Assembly (NCBI GenBank): GCA_021832085.1
Contig: JAKBLM010000005.1
Location: 62,001 to 126,000 of the forward strand
Direction of reading: 5' to 3'
DNA: 64,000 bases
DNA from: Acidobacteriota bacterium
GTDB lineage: Bacteria > Acidobacteriota > Terriglobia > Acidiferrales > UBA7541
Part shown: positions 1 to 9,965 of the stretch, in pieces
Position numbering within the stretch: the first letter of the stretch is position 1
Layout of the letters: every line of letters begins with the position of its first letter
Notes under the pieces: generated by a model
The model's input: only the letters and a program-made list of their open reading frames with translations
Database searches by the model: none
What the model was told of the DNA's origin: nothing
Translations under genes and position numbers: made by a program

Positions 1-701
1 AGCGCGGCTACCGGCCGGGACGCTTCAGCTTCAACGTGAAGGGCGGGCGGTGCGAGGCGTGCCAGGGCGACGGGCTGCGGCGGATCGAGATGAATTTCCT
101 GCCGGACGTCTATGTGACCTGCGAGGTGTGCCGCGGAAAGCGCTACAACGCGGAGACACTGACGGTGCGCTACAAGGGCGTTTCGATCTCCGATCTGCTG
201 GAGATGACGGCGGAAGACGCGCTGCCGCTGCTCGAAAACATTCCGGTGGTGCGGCAGAAGCTGCAGACACTGGTGGACGTAGGGCTGGGCTACCTGCAAC
301 TGGGGCAATCGGCGACCACGCTCTCGGGCGGCGAGGCGCAGCGGATCAAGCTGACTCGCGAACTTTCGCGGCGGCAGACCGGCCGCACGCTTTACATTCT
401 GGACGAGCCGACGACGGGGCTGCATTTCGACGACGTGAAGAAGCTGCTCGACGTGCTGAACCGGCTGGTCGATCTGGGCAACACGGTGCTGGTGATCGAG
501 CACCACATGGACGTGATCAAGCAGGCGGACTGGATCATCGACCTGGGGCCGGGCGGCGGCGAGGCGGGCGGGCGCATCGTCGCCCAGGGAACGCCGGAAC
601 ATGTGGCGAGAAGCCGAAAGTCGTGGACCGGGCAGGCGCTGGCCGAGGTGGTGGGCAACGGGCACAGGAAAAGGACAGACGGCGACCCGGTGGCGAAGTG
701 A
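1..701 (+). CDS. uvrA: UvrA excinuclease ABC subunit A, C-terminal part (gene cut by left edge)
   Basis: UvrA is the damage-sensing ABC-type ATPase of nucleotide excision repair, acting in the cytoplasm with UvrB and UvrC. The reading frame is already open at the left edge (codons in phase from base 3), so only about the last 232 residues are present. They show [19 protein letters not shown] with the paired zinc-finger cysteines CEAC and CEVC, the ABC signature [11 protein letters not shown], the Walker B stretch [12 protein letters not shown] and the switch histidine in VIEHHMD. These identify the second ATPase half. The short tail after residue [14 protein letters not shown] is typical in length. 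The gene is intact at its 3' end; the next gene starts 56 bases later on the same strand. Confidence 0.97.
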   Translation, partial: RGYRPGRFSFNVKGGRCEACQGDGLRRIEMNFLPDVYVTCEVCRGKRYNAETLTVRYKGVSISDLLEMTAEDALPLLENIPVVRQKLQTLVDVGLGYLQLGQSATTLSGGEAQRIKLTRELSRRQTGRTLYILDEPTTGLHFDDVKKLLDVLNRLVDLGNTVLVIEHHMDVIKQADWIIDLGPGGGEAGGRIVAQGTPEHVARSRKSWTGQALAEVVGNGHRKRTDGDPVAK

Positions 702-757
702 GTAGACGGGCGACGGCTGCGGGCCGGGTGACCGGACGGGGACGGGAAGGCTTGCGC

Positions 758-1786
758 ATGGCTGCCAACAGCCTTTACAGTGGCCAGCGGGACATGGCCA
801 GCCGCTACGACGTCGCTCCGCTCGAGTTCGACCGGCTCCGGCGATTTCCTCTCTCCGAACTTCCCGGAAAAGTGAATATGCGGCAATTCGGACGCCCGTG
901 GCGCGGCGGGCGCTCTATCGAACGGTTTCTCGATACATTGCCGAGGATTTTAGCCGCTGAAGAGCTGCGGGGAATCATCCAAGCAGTGGTGGCGGCGCGG
1001 CGGCGCCGCCGGGCGATTCTCTGGGGCATCGGCGGACATGTGATCAAGGTGGGCCTGGCGCCGGTGCTGAACGAACTGATCGGCTGCGGCTACGTCACCG
1101 GGCTGGCGATGAACGGCGCGGCGCTGGTTCACGACATGGAAATTGCGCTAGTGGGGAAGACGTCGGAACACGTGGAGACGCGGCTGGGCCGGGGCCGGTT
1201 CGGCATGGCGGACGAAACCGGGCGGTATTACAACGAGATTGCGAAGGAAGCGGCGGCGAGAGGAATCGGGATGGGCGAAGCGGCCGGCCAATTGCTGAAC
1301 GAGCGATGGAAGGCGCGGCACGGAAAGGCGAGCGTGCTGGTGACCGCCTGGCGCGCGCGTGTGCCGGTGACGGTTCACCTGGCGATCGGGACCGACACGC
1401 CGCACATGCATCCTTCGGCCGACGGTGCGGCGCTGGGCGCGGCAACACTGGCCGATTTCCGGCTCTTCTGCGCGCTGGTGCGACGAATGCACCCGGGTGG
1501 CGTCTATTTGAACTGGGGATCGGCGGTGCTGCTGCCGGAAGTGTTCCTGAAGGCGGTTTCGGCGGTGCGCAATCTGGGCACGCCGTTGCGGCCAATTACC
1601 ACGGCCAATTTCGATTTTCTGCAGCAGTATCGCGGGCGGGAAAACGTGGTGCAGCGGCCGACGCGCGAGCGCGGCTCCCGTGGATATGCGATCACCGGGC
1701 ATCATGAAATTTTGTTGCCGCTGCTGGCCGCGGCGCTGGTCGAAGCCAGCCGACCGCCGGGGAAGGGGCGGGGAAAGAAACGATGA
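758..1786 (+). CDS. Conserved hypothetical protein, deoxyhypusine-synthase-like superfamily suspected
   Basis: A 342-residue protein without a signal peptide or membrane segment. The ATG at 758 is preceded by GGGAAGG about 7 bases away; the open frame runs further upstream, but only across uvrA in another frame. Conserved-looking blocks are [13 protein letters not shown] (about residues 88-100), [19 protein letters not shown] (119-137), [50 protein letters not shown] and [15 protein letters not shown]. From memory these resemble bacterial proteins of the deoxyhypusine synthase superfamily (NAD-binding, Rossmann-type), but I cannot show the catalytic lysine motif, so the reaction is unknown. 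The stop overlaps the next gene by 4 bases (ATGA), suggesting co-expression with the CPBP protease. Confidence 0.8.
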   Translation: MAANSLYSGQRDMASRYDVAPLEFDRLRRFPLSELPGKVNMRQFGRPWRGGRSIERFLDTLPRILAAEELRGIIQAVVAARRRRRAILWGIGGHVIKVGLAPVLNELIGCGYVTGLAMNGAALVHDMEIALVGKTSEHVETRLGRGRFGMADETGRYYNEIAKEAAARGIGMGEAAGQLLNERWKARHGKASVLVTAWRARVPVTVHLAIGTDTPHMHPSADGAALGAATLADFRLFCALVRRMHPGGVYLNWGSAVLLPEVFLKAVSAVRNLGTPLRPITTANFDFLQQYRGRENVVQRPTRERGSRGYAITGHHEILLPLLAAALVEASRPPGKGRGKKR

Positions 1787-2685
1787 GCGAAATGGATCAG
1801 GAACCTTCGAGCGAGCAGCCGACCGAGCCGGGATCGGCGCGACAGGTCGCTCCCGTGGAGGATGCGTGGCCGCCACCGGGCGGGCCGGCAGAAGTTCCGG
1901 CGGCAAAGCCCCGGCGGAATTTGCCCGCCGACGTGTTCACGCCGTGGGGTTGGGGCCAACTGTGTCTGTTTCTGATCGTGGCGCTGGCGACGCTGTTTCT
2001 GCTGACCAACCTGATGGCGCTCGGCGCGATTTTCTGGTTTCACGTGAAAGAGGTGAACATCCAACATTTCGCGGAAACCAGCGCGACGTTTCTTTCGCTG
2101 CGCACGGCGGTCTGGTACGTGTTGCTGATGACGTATCTGTTTGCCACGATTCGACTGGGCCGGCACGTGCCGTTCTGGCGAACGATCGGCTGGAGGAATT
2201 TCCGCCCGGGGGAGATGCCGCGGCTGGCCAAGTACGCCATGGGAGCAGTGGGCGGGATGGCGCTGGCGGTGGTGGTGGAACTGGCGTCGCTGGCGCTGCG
2301 GACGAGGGCGAAGCTGCCGATCGAAGCGCTGTTTCACAACCGGATAGGAGTGTTGTGGCTGATGGGAGTGGGGATCCTGGTCGCGCCGGCGGTGGAAGAG
2401 ACGGTTTTCCGCGGCTATCTCTATCCGGTGCTGGCGCGGAGCCTGGGGGTGGAGGGCGGTATCCTAGCGACGGGAATCCTGTTTGGGCTGATGCACGCGC
2501 CGCAGTTGTGGGGCGGCTGGGGGCAAATCGCGTTGCTGATGCTGGTAGGCATCATTCTGACCTACGCGCGAGCGCGGACCGGGACGGTGCTGTCGAGTTG
2601 GTTGCTGCACGTCGGCTACAACACGTTTCTTTTCGCCGGGTTCTTCGTCTCAACCGGCGGGCTGAGGCATCTGCCGCCGACCTAG
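1783..2685 (+). CDS. CPBP-family (CAAX/Abi) intramembrane metalloprotease
   Basis: A 300-residue multi-pass membrane protein. After a Pro-rich cytoplasmic N-terminus (residues 1-55) there are hydrophobic helices around 58-86, 107-123, 150-173 and 187-280. All three CPBP/Rce1-type motifs are present: EETVFR (Glu205, Glu206, Arg210), FGLMH (His238) and HVGYN (His276, Asn280), which in this family form the metal-dependent active site. Members act as membrane proteases in protein processing, bacteriocin immunity or signalling; the substrate here is unknown. The start overlaps the stop of the upstream deoxyhypusine-synthase-like gene by ATGA, so the two are probably one transcript. Confidence 0.92.
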   Translation: MSEMDQEPSSEQPTEPGSARQVAPVEDAWPPPGGPAEVPAAKPRRNLPADVFTPWGWGQLCLFLIVALATLFLLTNLMALGAIFWFHVKEVNIQHFAETSATFLSLRTAVWYVLLMTYLFATIRLGRHVPFWRTIGWRNFRPGEMPRLAKYAMGAVGGMALAVVVELASLALRTRAKLPIEALFHNRIGVLWLMGVGILVAPAVEETVFRGYLYPVLARSLGVEGGILATGILFGLMHAPQLWGGWGQIALLMLVGIILTYARARTGTVLSSWLLHVGYNTFLFAGFFVSTGGLRHLPPT

Positions 2686-2851
2686 TCTGAATGTCTCACG
2701 CGGGATGAGCGGGTTTCCATGCACTGGCCGTCGGGGTGCGCCGGGCCGCGCCCTGTGAGAACGGAGCCCGGGAGCGTAGAATCGACGAAGTGCGGGCGGC
2801 GCAACGCGGGCGGCACGGGATCGCCGGCCGGGAAGCAAATCGGGTGGAGAA

Positions 2852-3955
2852 ATGGAGAAAACGGTGGCGTCTGTCGAACCGATTGAATGGACGGAAGAGG
2901 GAGTGGTGATGCTCGACCAGCGGCGACTGCCGGGCGAGGTGGTGCACCACACCTACAAGGATTATCGCGAAGTGGCCGGCGCGATTCGCGACATGGAGAT
3001 TCGCGGGGCCCCAGCGATCGGCGTGGCCGCGGCGATGGGCGTGGCGCTGGGAATCCGGGGCTCGGAGGCGCGAAGCGTCGAAGCGCTGCGGGCCGATCTG
3101 GGAAAGATCACCGAGGCGATCGGCAAGACGCGGCCGACCGCAGTGGACCTCTTCTGGGCGATCGAGCGGATGCGGCGGCGGTTCGATGCGCTGGCGGCTG
3201 CCGGGAACGGAAACGAGCCGGAACGCGTGGAGCGCATCCGGCGCGGGCTGGTGGAGGAGGCACAGCAGATTCACCAGGAACGGCGCGACGCCGACGCGGC
3301 GATCGGGCGGCTGGGCGCGGCGCTGCTGCCGCCGAGCGGACGCGTGATGACGCAGTGCAACGCCGGGGCGTTGGCGACTGGCGGGATCGGCACCGCGCTC
3401 GGTGTGATTCGCGTAGCGGTGGCCGAGGGGCACAAGCTCGAGGTGCTGGTGCCGGAAACGCGGCCGTACCTGCAAGGGGCGCGGCTGACCGCTTGGGAAC
3501 TGCAGCAGGAGAAGATCCCGCTCGTGCTGATCACCGACAACATGGTGGGCCATTTTATGAAGACCGGAAACGTGGGCGCGGTCGTTGTCGGCGCCGACCG
3601 GATTGCGGGCAATGGCGATACGGCCAACAAGATCGGCACCTATCAGATCGCAGTGCTGGCGCGGGAACACGGAGTGCCGTTCTACGTGGCGGCGCCGATT
3701 TCGACGGTGGATTTGACGCTCGCTTCCGGGGAACAGATTCCAATCGAACAGCGGTCGGCGGAGGAAGTGACGCACATCCGTGGATTGAAAATCGCGCCCG
3801 ACGTGCCGGCAGCACATCCGGCTTTCGATGTGACGCCGCACCAACTGATCGCGGCGATCATCACCGAGCGCGGCGTGGCGCGAGCGCCTTACGAAGAGTC
3901 GCTGCGGCGGCTGGCGGGGGAAAAAGGAAGCGCGGCCAGCGAGGGCAAGCCGTAG
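2852..3955 (+). CDS. mtnA: Methylthioribose-1-phosphate isomerase (MtnA)
   Basis: A 367-residue cytoplasmic enzyme of the methionine salvage pathway, converting 5-methylthioribose 1-phosphate to 5-methylthioribulose 1-phosphate. It carries the eIF2B-related fold signatures [13 protein letters not shown] (51-63), [19 protein letters not shown] with catalytic Cys169, [16 protein letters not shown], and [20 protein letters not shown] with catalytic Asp249. Length is normal for the family. The ATG at 2852 has a purine-rich GGGTGGAG upstream. No other methionine salvage gene is visible nearby. The 166-base upstream gap shows no S-box (SAM riboswitch) structure that I can recognise by eye. Confidence 0.96.
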   Translation: MEKTVASVEPIEWTEEGVVMLDQRRLPGEVVHHTYKDYREVAGAIRDMEIRGAPAIGVAAAMGVALGIRGSEARSVEALRADLGKITEAIGKTRPTAVDLFWAIERMRRRFDALAAAGNGNEPERVERIRRGLVEEAQQIHQERRDADAAIGRLGAALLPPSGRVMTQCNAGALATGGIGTALGVIRVAVAEGHKLEVLVPETRPYLQGARLTAWELQQEKIPLVLITDNMVGHFMKTGNVGAVVVGADRIAGNGDTANKIGTYQIAVLAREHGVPFYVAAPISTVDLTLASGEQIPIEQRSAEEVTHIRGLKIAPDVPAAHPAFDVTPHQLIAAIITERGVARAPYEESLRRLAGEKGSAASEGKP

Positions 3956-3976
3956 CAGGCAGCGCGCGCGGAAAGC

Positions 3977-4003
3977 CCACGGTCAGCAAGGCACTGACCG
4001 TGG
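3977..4003. terminator. Perfect 10-bp hairpin between convergent genes, possible terminator
   Basis: CCACGGTCAG (3977-3986) and CTGACCGTGG (3994-4003) form a perfect 10-bp stem with the 7-base loop CAAGGCA. It begins 22 bases after the mtnA stop, in the gap between mtnA (+) and the convergent permease gene (-). There is no T-tract on either side, so it is not a classical intrinsic terminator and could act with Rho or only stabilise 3' ends. Confidence 0.45.
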
Positions 4004-4111
4004 CTACCCCGGAGCAGGTGAAAGCGAGGATTGCCCGGAGGACACAGGCCGAACCTGTGCACTGGTTGCTGGAATCCTTGCTGCATGCGAGACAAGAAGC
4101 CTCCGTGGCTT

Positions 4112-5386
4112 TTACTCGTAGCGGAGGGCGATGACCGGATCGAGCTTGGACGCCTTCCACGCCGGATAGACGCCGAAGAAAATCCCGATAAAACCGGAAA
4201 CAAACAGGCCGACGAGCACCCAGAACGGTGAAATGCGGGCGGGCAGGGCCGGAAAGACCAGGCGAAGCGAAAGACCCATCGCGGCGCCGACCAGCACGCC
4301 GAGCAGGCCGCCAATCGTCGAGAGCGCGGTGGCTTCGAGGAGGAACTGCGCGAGGATGTTCCGGCGACGGGCGCCGACGGCCTTGCGCAGGCCGATCTCG
4401 CGGGTGCGCTCGGTGACCGAAACCAGCATGATGTTCATCACGCCGATGCCGCCGACCATCAGCGCGACAGAGCCGACCGCGAACATCGCCGCAAACAGGG
4501 CCACCGTGAGCTGCTTCCACAAATCGATGAAGACGTTGAGGGTGAAGACGGCGAAATTATCGGGCTGGCCAGGCAACAGGCGGCGCTTGCGGCGCAGCAG
4601 CTCGCGGATTTCCTGGCTCACCTGATCGACGTTGCCGGCCGAATCGGCCTTGGCGAAAAGCACAAAGTCGCGATTGGCGGGGTAGAGCTTCTCCATGGCC
4701 GAGAGCGGCATCATCGCCTTGTTGTCCTCTGGGTTGCTGCCGCCAAAGGAGATCTGCTTGCTGCGGGCGGCGACGCCGACGACGGTGAAGACGTGGCCCT
4801 TGATGGTGACCTCCTGGCCGATGGGATCGTCGCCGGGATCGGGGAAAAGGGTTTTGGCAGTGTCGTAGCCGAGGACGACGACCATGCGGCGATGTTCCTC
4901 GTCGGTCTGGTTGAACCAGCGGCCATGGATGAGGTTGATATTCCAGATCTGCGCGAAGGAGGGCGGATCTCCCTCGAGGATGACGTTTTCGGCGTCGTGA
5001 CCTTCGTGGCGGACGGTGGTGATACCGGAGCCGAATTGCGGTTGGAAGACGCGCAGACCGGCGCCGGCGGCAACCACGTGCGGGAGCTTGGCGATGTCGG
5101 CGGCCCACTGCGGTTGCAGGTCGGGACGGTCGAGCCAGTCGCTGGGCGGCCGGCCGAGCGAGGCCCACTGGAAGCGGTAGGCCATGACGACGTTGGAGCC
5201 GAGCGATTCGACCGAGCCGACGATCTGGTTGTTGAGGCCGTTGACGACGGCGCTGACGGCAATGACGGTCGCGACGCCGATGACGATGCCGAGCACGGTG
5301 AGGAAGGAGCGCAAAGGGTTGCGCCGGAGCGCGTCGAATGCCATGCCGACCGCTCCCCAGAATTCGCCGGTGCCTCTGCGCTTCAT
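4112..5386 (-). CDS. MacB-type ABC transporter permease (FtsX family), second of a tandem pair
   Basis: A 424-residue inner-membrane permease: N-terminal transmembrane helix (NPLRSFLTVLGIVIGVATVIAV), a large periplasmic MacB_PCD-type domain, then three helices with the FtsX signature VSVTERTREIGLRKAVGARR and a final YPAWKASKLDPVIALRYE. Such permeases need a separate MacB-like ATPase and work in efflux, lipoprotein release or mechanotransmission; no ATPase lies next to it. The ATG at 5386 is preferred over an in-frame start at 5425 because GAGGAG precedes it and the upstream gene stops 7 bases before. It closes the long minus-strand polysaccharide run. Confidence 0.93.
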   Translation of the reverse strand: MKRRGTGEFWGAVGMAFDALRRNPLRSFLTVLGIVIGVATVIAVSAVVNGLNNQIVGSVESLGSNVVMAYRFQWASLGRPPSDWLDRPDLQPQWAADIAKLPHVVAAGAGLRVFQPQFGSGITTVRHEGHDAENVILEGDPPSFAQIWNINLIHGRWFNQTDEEHRRMVVVLGYDTAKTLFPDPGDDPIGQEVTIKGHVFTVVGVAARSKQISFGGSNPEDNKAMMPLSAMEKLYPANRDFVLFAKADSAGNVDQVSQEIRELLRRKRRLLPGQPDNFAVFTLNVFIDLWKQLTVALFAAMFAVGSVALMVGGIGVMNIMLVSVTERTREIGLRKAVGARRRNILAQFLLEATALSTIGGLLGVLVGAAMGLSLRLVFPALPARISPFWVLVGLFVSGFIGIFFGVYPAWKASKLDPVIALRYE

Positions 5387-5393
5387 GAACTCC

Positions 5394-6635
<1,242 letters not shown>

Positions 6636-6753
6636 ACTTAAAACCCATCCTAGCACAGCGGTGCGCCGGTTCCGGCTGCAGAGGCATGTGGGTCCGAAAC
6701 CGGGGTGCAGGCCGGCTGATTGCCGGCAGGGAGCCGGTGGAAATCGGGAAGGA

Positions 6754-7866
6754 TCAGGAGCGAGTGGGCGGAGCGGCCAGGCGGGCGCGCAAAAGGTCGG
6801 CGATTCGCTCGGCGGCCCTGCCGTCGCCAAAGGGATTTTCCAGCGAGGGCAGCCGCCGGGCCGGATCGCGGGTCAGCCAATCCTCGGCGCGTTCGAGGAT
6901 TTTGGCGGGATCGGACCCGACCATTTCGACCCAGCCGGAATCGAGGGCTTCCGGGCGCTCGGTGACTTCGCGGAGCACCAGTGCGGGAACGCGTATGGTG
7001 GGGGCCTCTTCCTGTATGCCACCGGAATCGGTGAGCACCAGGCAGGAACAGCTGAGCAGATGGACGAATTCGGGATAGGGGAGCGGGTCGAGCAGCAGGA
7101 TACGAGGATGGCCGGTGAGCAAGGAGGCCACCGCCTGGCGTACCGCGGGATTGCGATGCACCGGGAAAACAATCGCCAGATCGGCGTGGCGTTCGGCGAG
7201 TTGAAGGACCGCGCGGCAGATGCGCTCGAGCGGACGACCGAAGCTCTCGCGGCGATGGGCGGTGACGACGACCAACCGCTCGGCGCGGCGGGCGACGGCT
7301 TCCGGCAGGGGCGCCGGGGTTTGCAAGATGGCGGTGACCGCATCAACGATGGTGTTCCCGGTCAGGAAAATGCGCTCGGGCGGGACCGCTTCGCGGAGCA
7401 GATTCTGCCGGGCCTGCTCGGTGGGAGCGAAGTGCAGATCGGCGAGCACGGTGGTGAGCCGGCGATTGATCTCCTCGGGAAATGGGCGGAAGCGATCGCC
7501 GGTGCGGAGACCGGCTTCGACGTGGGCGAGGCGAACGCGCTCGTGGAAAGAGACAGCGGCGGCGGCGTAGGTGGTGGTGGTGTCGCCCTGAACCACGGTC
7601 CAGTCCGGGCGCGCATCGGCAAAGACGGCGGGCAGGCGCTCGAAAACGCGAGCGGCGACCTGGAGGGGAGACTGATTTTCGGCCATGACCTGCAGGTCGT
7701 AATCGGGCACGATGGAGAAAAACTTCAGGATCGGGGCGAGCATGTCGCTGTGCTGGCCGGTGGCGCAGACGCGTACGGGCAGGCCGCGGCGGCGCGCGGC
7801 GTCGATCACCGGCGCCAGCTTGATGGCTTCCGGTCGCGTGCCAAGAACGATAAGTAAGCCGGCCAT
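6754..7866 (-). CDS. wecB: UDP-N-acetylglucosamine 2-epimerase (non-hydrolysing)
   Basis: A 370-residue cytoplasmic enzyme interconverting UDP-GlcNAc and UDP-ManNAc, the precursor for ManNAc or ManNAcA units in surface polysaccharides. Signatures: VLGTRPEAIKLAPV (8-20), ATGQH, VQGDTTTTYAAA (Asp95), HVEAGLRTGDRFRPFPEEINR (Glu117, Glu131), FLTGNTIVDAV, TAHRRESFG (His204) and LTDSGGIQEEAP. All active-site blocks known for the WecB/MnaA family are present and the length is normal. The start codon overlaps the stop of the upstream glycosyltransferase gene (TAATG), showing translational coupling inside the polysaccharide operon. Confidence 0.97.
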   Translation of the reverse strand: MAGLLIVLGTRPEAIKLAPVIDAARRRGLPVRVCATGQHSDMLAPILKFFSIVPDYDLQVMAENQSPLQVAARVFERLPAVFADARPDWTVVQGDTTTTYAAAAVSFHERVRLAHVEAGLRTGDRFRPFPEEINRRLTTVLADLHFAPTEQARQNLLREAVPPERIFLTGNTIVDAVTAILQTPAPLPEAVARRAERLVVVTAHRRESFGRPLERICRAVLQLAERHADLAIVFPVHRNPAVRQAVASLLTGHPRILLLDPLPYPEFVHLLSCSCLVLTDSGGIQEEAPTIRVPALVLREVTERPEALDSGWVEMVGSDPAKILERAEDWLTRDPARRLPSLENPFGDGRAAERIADLLRARLAAPPTRS

Positions 7867-9092
7867 TAGTCCTCACCAGTATGCAGCAGGGTGCGGACAG
7901 CATCTGCCGCCAGCCGGGACCAGTCGTAGGGTTCCACTACCCGGTCCCATTCCGCGACCCAGGGCGTTTTGCGCAAGCAGCCGGCCTCGGCCGCCCAGGC
8001 ATCCGGGTCGAAATCGAGCAGGCGCACGTTGGGCCAGGAAAGTCGGCGCCATGTCTCGAATTTCGGAGCCATCACAAACTTCCGGCAAGCAGTGTACTCG
8101 ACCACTTTGATTTGAAAGGCAAATTCCGTTCCCGCGTTTTTCTCCTGGACGAGCCAACCGAGGTCGATGGCCTGGAAATAGGCGGCCACTGCGTCGGGAG
8201 CGACCTGGCCGGTGAACGTCACTCCCGGCTCGCCTTGCAGGCGGCTGCGCCAAAACTCGGCCGGACCGACGACCCAAAGCATGGCATCGGGCATTCGGGC
8301 GCGGACGCGGCGAAAGGCTCGCACGGCGAAGTCGAGCGGAACATAGTCGCCATGATTGCCGATCATGCCGATGACGTATTTACCCTGCGCGTTCCAGCGG
8401 GCACGAAGCCGGTTGACATCGGCCGGTGAGACCGCGCGCAGCGCATGAAGGCCCGTTCCATTGGGCAATACCGAGCAAGCGAGGCCGTAGTCGCGGCGCA
8501 ATTTCTGCGCGAGCGGCTCGGACACTGCAAAGAATCCGTTCACGCGACCGGCGAGCCAAGCCACGTCTTCACGGAGATTGCGCATCCGGCGGGGCGAAGC
8601 TGACTCCTCGGGGAACCAGTCAACGAAGTCGTAGAACGTCCTCACGCCCGAGACATTCGGAACGCCGAAGATGGACGTGGCCAGCAGCACATGCGTAACA
8701 CCATACTCCCGGATGAAACGGTTGACCTGCGGACCGTTCACCCGGCGACTCAGACGCAGCGCCGCGCGATCTCCCAGGAGCCTGTGCAACAGGATTGGCT
8801 GAAGCACGGGGACGTCGACGCGCCGGATGCCCCCCTGGTTTCGGGGCGCACCGGTCGAGCCAGCCAGGGAACCGATCGCCCGGCGCGCTTGCCGCCAGCG
8901 CCGGCGGACGGGCCCGCCGGAAAGGTCGTGAAGCGCGTCGGACCAGTGCAGGCAGAAGACGGATTCGAAGTGGTCTAGCAGGCTTCGTGCCAGCTCGATT
9001 TCTCGAACGCGAATATCCATGGCAGGAATATGCGGAACGACCAGCAGTCGGCTAGGGCGTTGGGAATTCGTCATCAGGGCAGCCGCGCTCAT
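7866..9092 (-). CDS. Glycosyltransferase (GT4/GT-B-like)
   Basis: A 408-residue protein with two Rossmann-like halves. The N-terminal half starts LLVVPHIPAMDIRVREIELARSL-like sequence, the middle holds FFAVSEPLAQKL and SVLPNGTGLHALR, and the C-terminal half has VIGMIGNHGDYVPLDFAVRAFRRVR and AAYFQAIDLGWLVQEKNAGTEFAFQIKVVEYTA-type sequence, the usual donor-binding region of GT4-type enzymes. It should add one sugar to the polysaccharide repeat unit; donor and acceptor cannot be read from sequence. The ATG at 9092 is chosen because it overlaps the stop of the FkbM gene by ATGA; an in-frame start at 9137 would intrude far into that gene. Confidence 0.85.
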   Translation of the reverse strand: MSAAALMTNSQRPSRLLVVPHIPAMDIRVREIELARSLLDHFESVFCLHWSDALHDLSGGPVRRRWRQARRAIGSLAGSTGAPRNQGGIRRVDVPVLQPILLHRLLGDRAALRLSRRVNGPQVNRFIREYGVTHVLLATSIFGVPNVSGVRTFYDFVDWFPEESASPRRMRNLREDVAWLAGRVNGFFAVSEPLAQKLRRDYGLACSVLPNGTGLHALRAVSPADVNRLRARWNAQGKYVIGMIGNHGDYVPLDFAVRAFRRVRARMPDAMLWVVGPAEFWRSRLQGEPGVTFTGQVAPDAVAAYFQAIDLGWLVQEKNAGTEFAFQIKVVEYTACRKFVMAPKFETWRRLSWPNVRLLDFDPDAWAAEAGCLRKTPWVAEWDRVVEPYDWSRLAADAVRTLLHTGED

Positions 9093-9964
9093 GAGGGGAC
9101 GGGTCCGGAGGATGAAGGTTGCGTCTCCGGCGTGCACTGGGGCATTTGTTTCGGTTCCGCGGAAAGGTGGCGCGGGAATTCATTTCCCGGTTCCAGCCAG
9201 CGAACCGAATATCTGCGCTTCTCCAGCCAGTGCAGGAGGAAATGCTCGTTCGCCGAGTCGTGAACTTCGCAGATCAGGCGCGGCCGTACCTGCTCGAACA
9301 GTGTGGTTGCCCCTTGCAGGACTTTCGACTCGGCGCCTTCCACATCGCATTTCACGACGTGGGGCGGCGGCGCAGTCCGGACGAAATCGTCGAGGGAGAT
9401 TGCCGGAACGGCAACGCAGGCCGGTTCGCTTTGGGCGGGTTGCTCGACAACATGTCCAACCATCCGGTCGGGTGAGGCCAGGCTCGGGTCAAAGCAGACG
9501 GTGCCGCTTTCCGACCAGACCGCTGCCTCGATCACGGTCAGGTTTGAGAGGTGATTGCGCTGGATCGTGTTTCGCAGGCGCGCGGCGACATCCGGCCCCG
9601 CTTCGAAAGCGAACACCCGGCCGAGCGGCCCGATCTGCCGCGAGGCGGCGAGAGAGAAAAAGCCGACGTTTGCACCGATGTCGTAGAACACCTGACCGGG
9701 AGCGAGCCACTGTTTCAGCAGTTCCTGCACGGCCGGTTCCCGGTCGCCCCGGCGAAGATCGGATTCGCTGCGGGCGTCGAGCAGAATCCAGAAGTCCCGG
9801 GCGGGACCCAGCTGGATCTTGCTCCAGACCAGGCTGCCGCGAGGGACGACGCGGTTGCCGATTTTGCGAAGCAGCGTGCCAAGCAGGGGCACGCGCGCGA
9901 GCCGAGCAGCGGCTCCAGAGAACTCCAATCGCAGATGAGCAAAAATCGTTTCTCCGGCGCTCAT
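9089..9964 (-). CDS. FkbM-family SAM-dependent methyltransferase
   Basis: A 291-residue class I methyltransferase. The SAM-binding motif I is FYDIGANVGFFSLAA (about 93-107), followed by GRVFAFEAGPDVAARL, and the FkbM-type motif VKCDVEGAESKVLQGA. FkbM proteins methylate hydroxyl groups of sugars or polyketides; in a polysaccharide locus the likely substrate is a sugar of the repeat unit. The ATG at 9964 follows the stop of the upstream GT4 gene by one base (TGA T ATG), and its own stop overlaps the next gene by ATGA, so the start at 10045 is not needed. Confidence 0.9.
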   Translation of the reverse strand: MSAGETIFAHLRLEFSGAAARLARVPLLGTLLRKIGNRVVPRGSLVWSKIQLGPARDFWILLDARSESDLRRGDREPAVQELLKQWLAPGQVFYDIGANVGFFSLAASRQIGPLGRVFAFEAGPDVAARLRNTIQRNHLSNLTVIEAAVWSESGTVCFDPSLASPDRMVGHVVEQPAQSEPACVAVPAISLDDFVRTAPPPHVVKCDVEGAESKVLQGATTLFEQVRPRLICEVHDSANEHFLLHWLEKRRYSVRWLEPGNEFPRHLSAEPKQMPQCTPETQPSSSGPVPS

Positions 9965-9965
9965 A

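Noticed and set aside
50..757. Upstream extension of the frame of the deoxyhypusine-synthase-like gene
   Set aside because: It runs out of frame across uvrA; residues before 758 are Arg/Gly-rich noise with no conserved blocks.
2686..2851. SAM-responsive riboswitch before mtnA
   Set aside because: No S-box stem pattern or terminator-like hairpin with T-run could be folded by eye in the 166-base gap.
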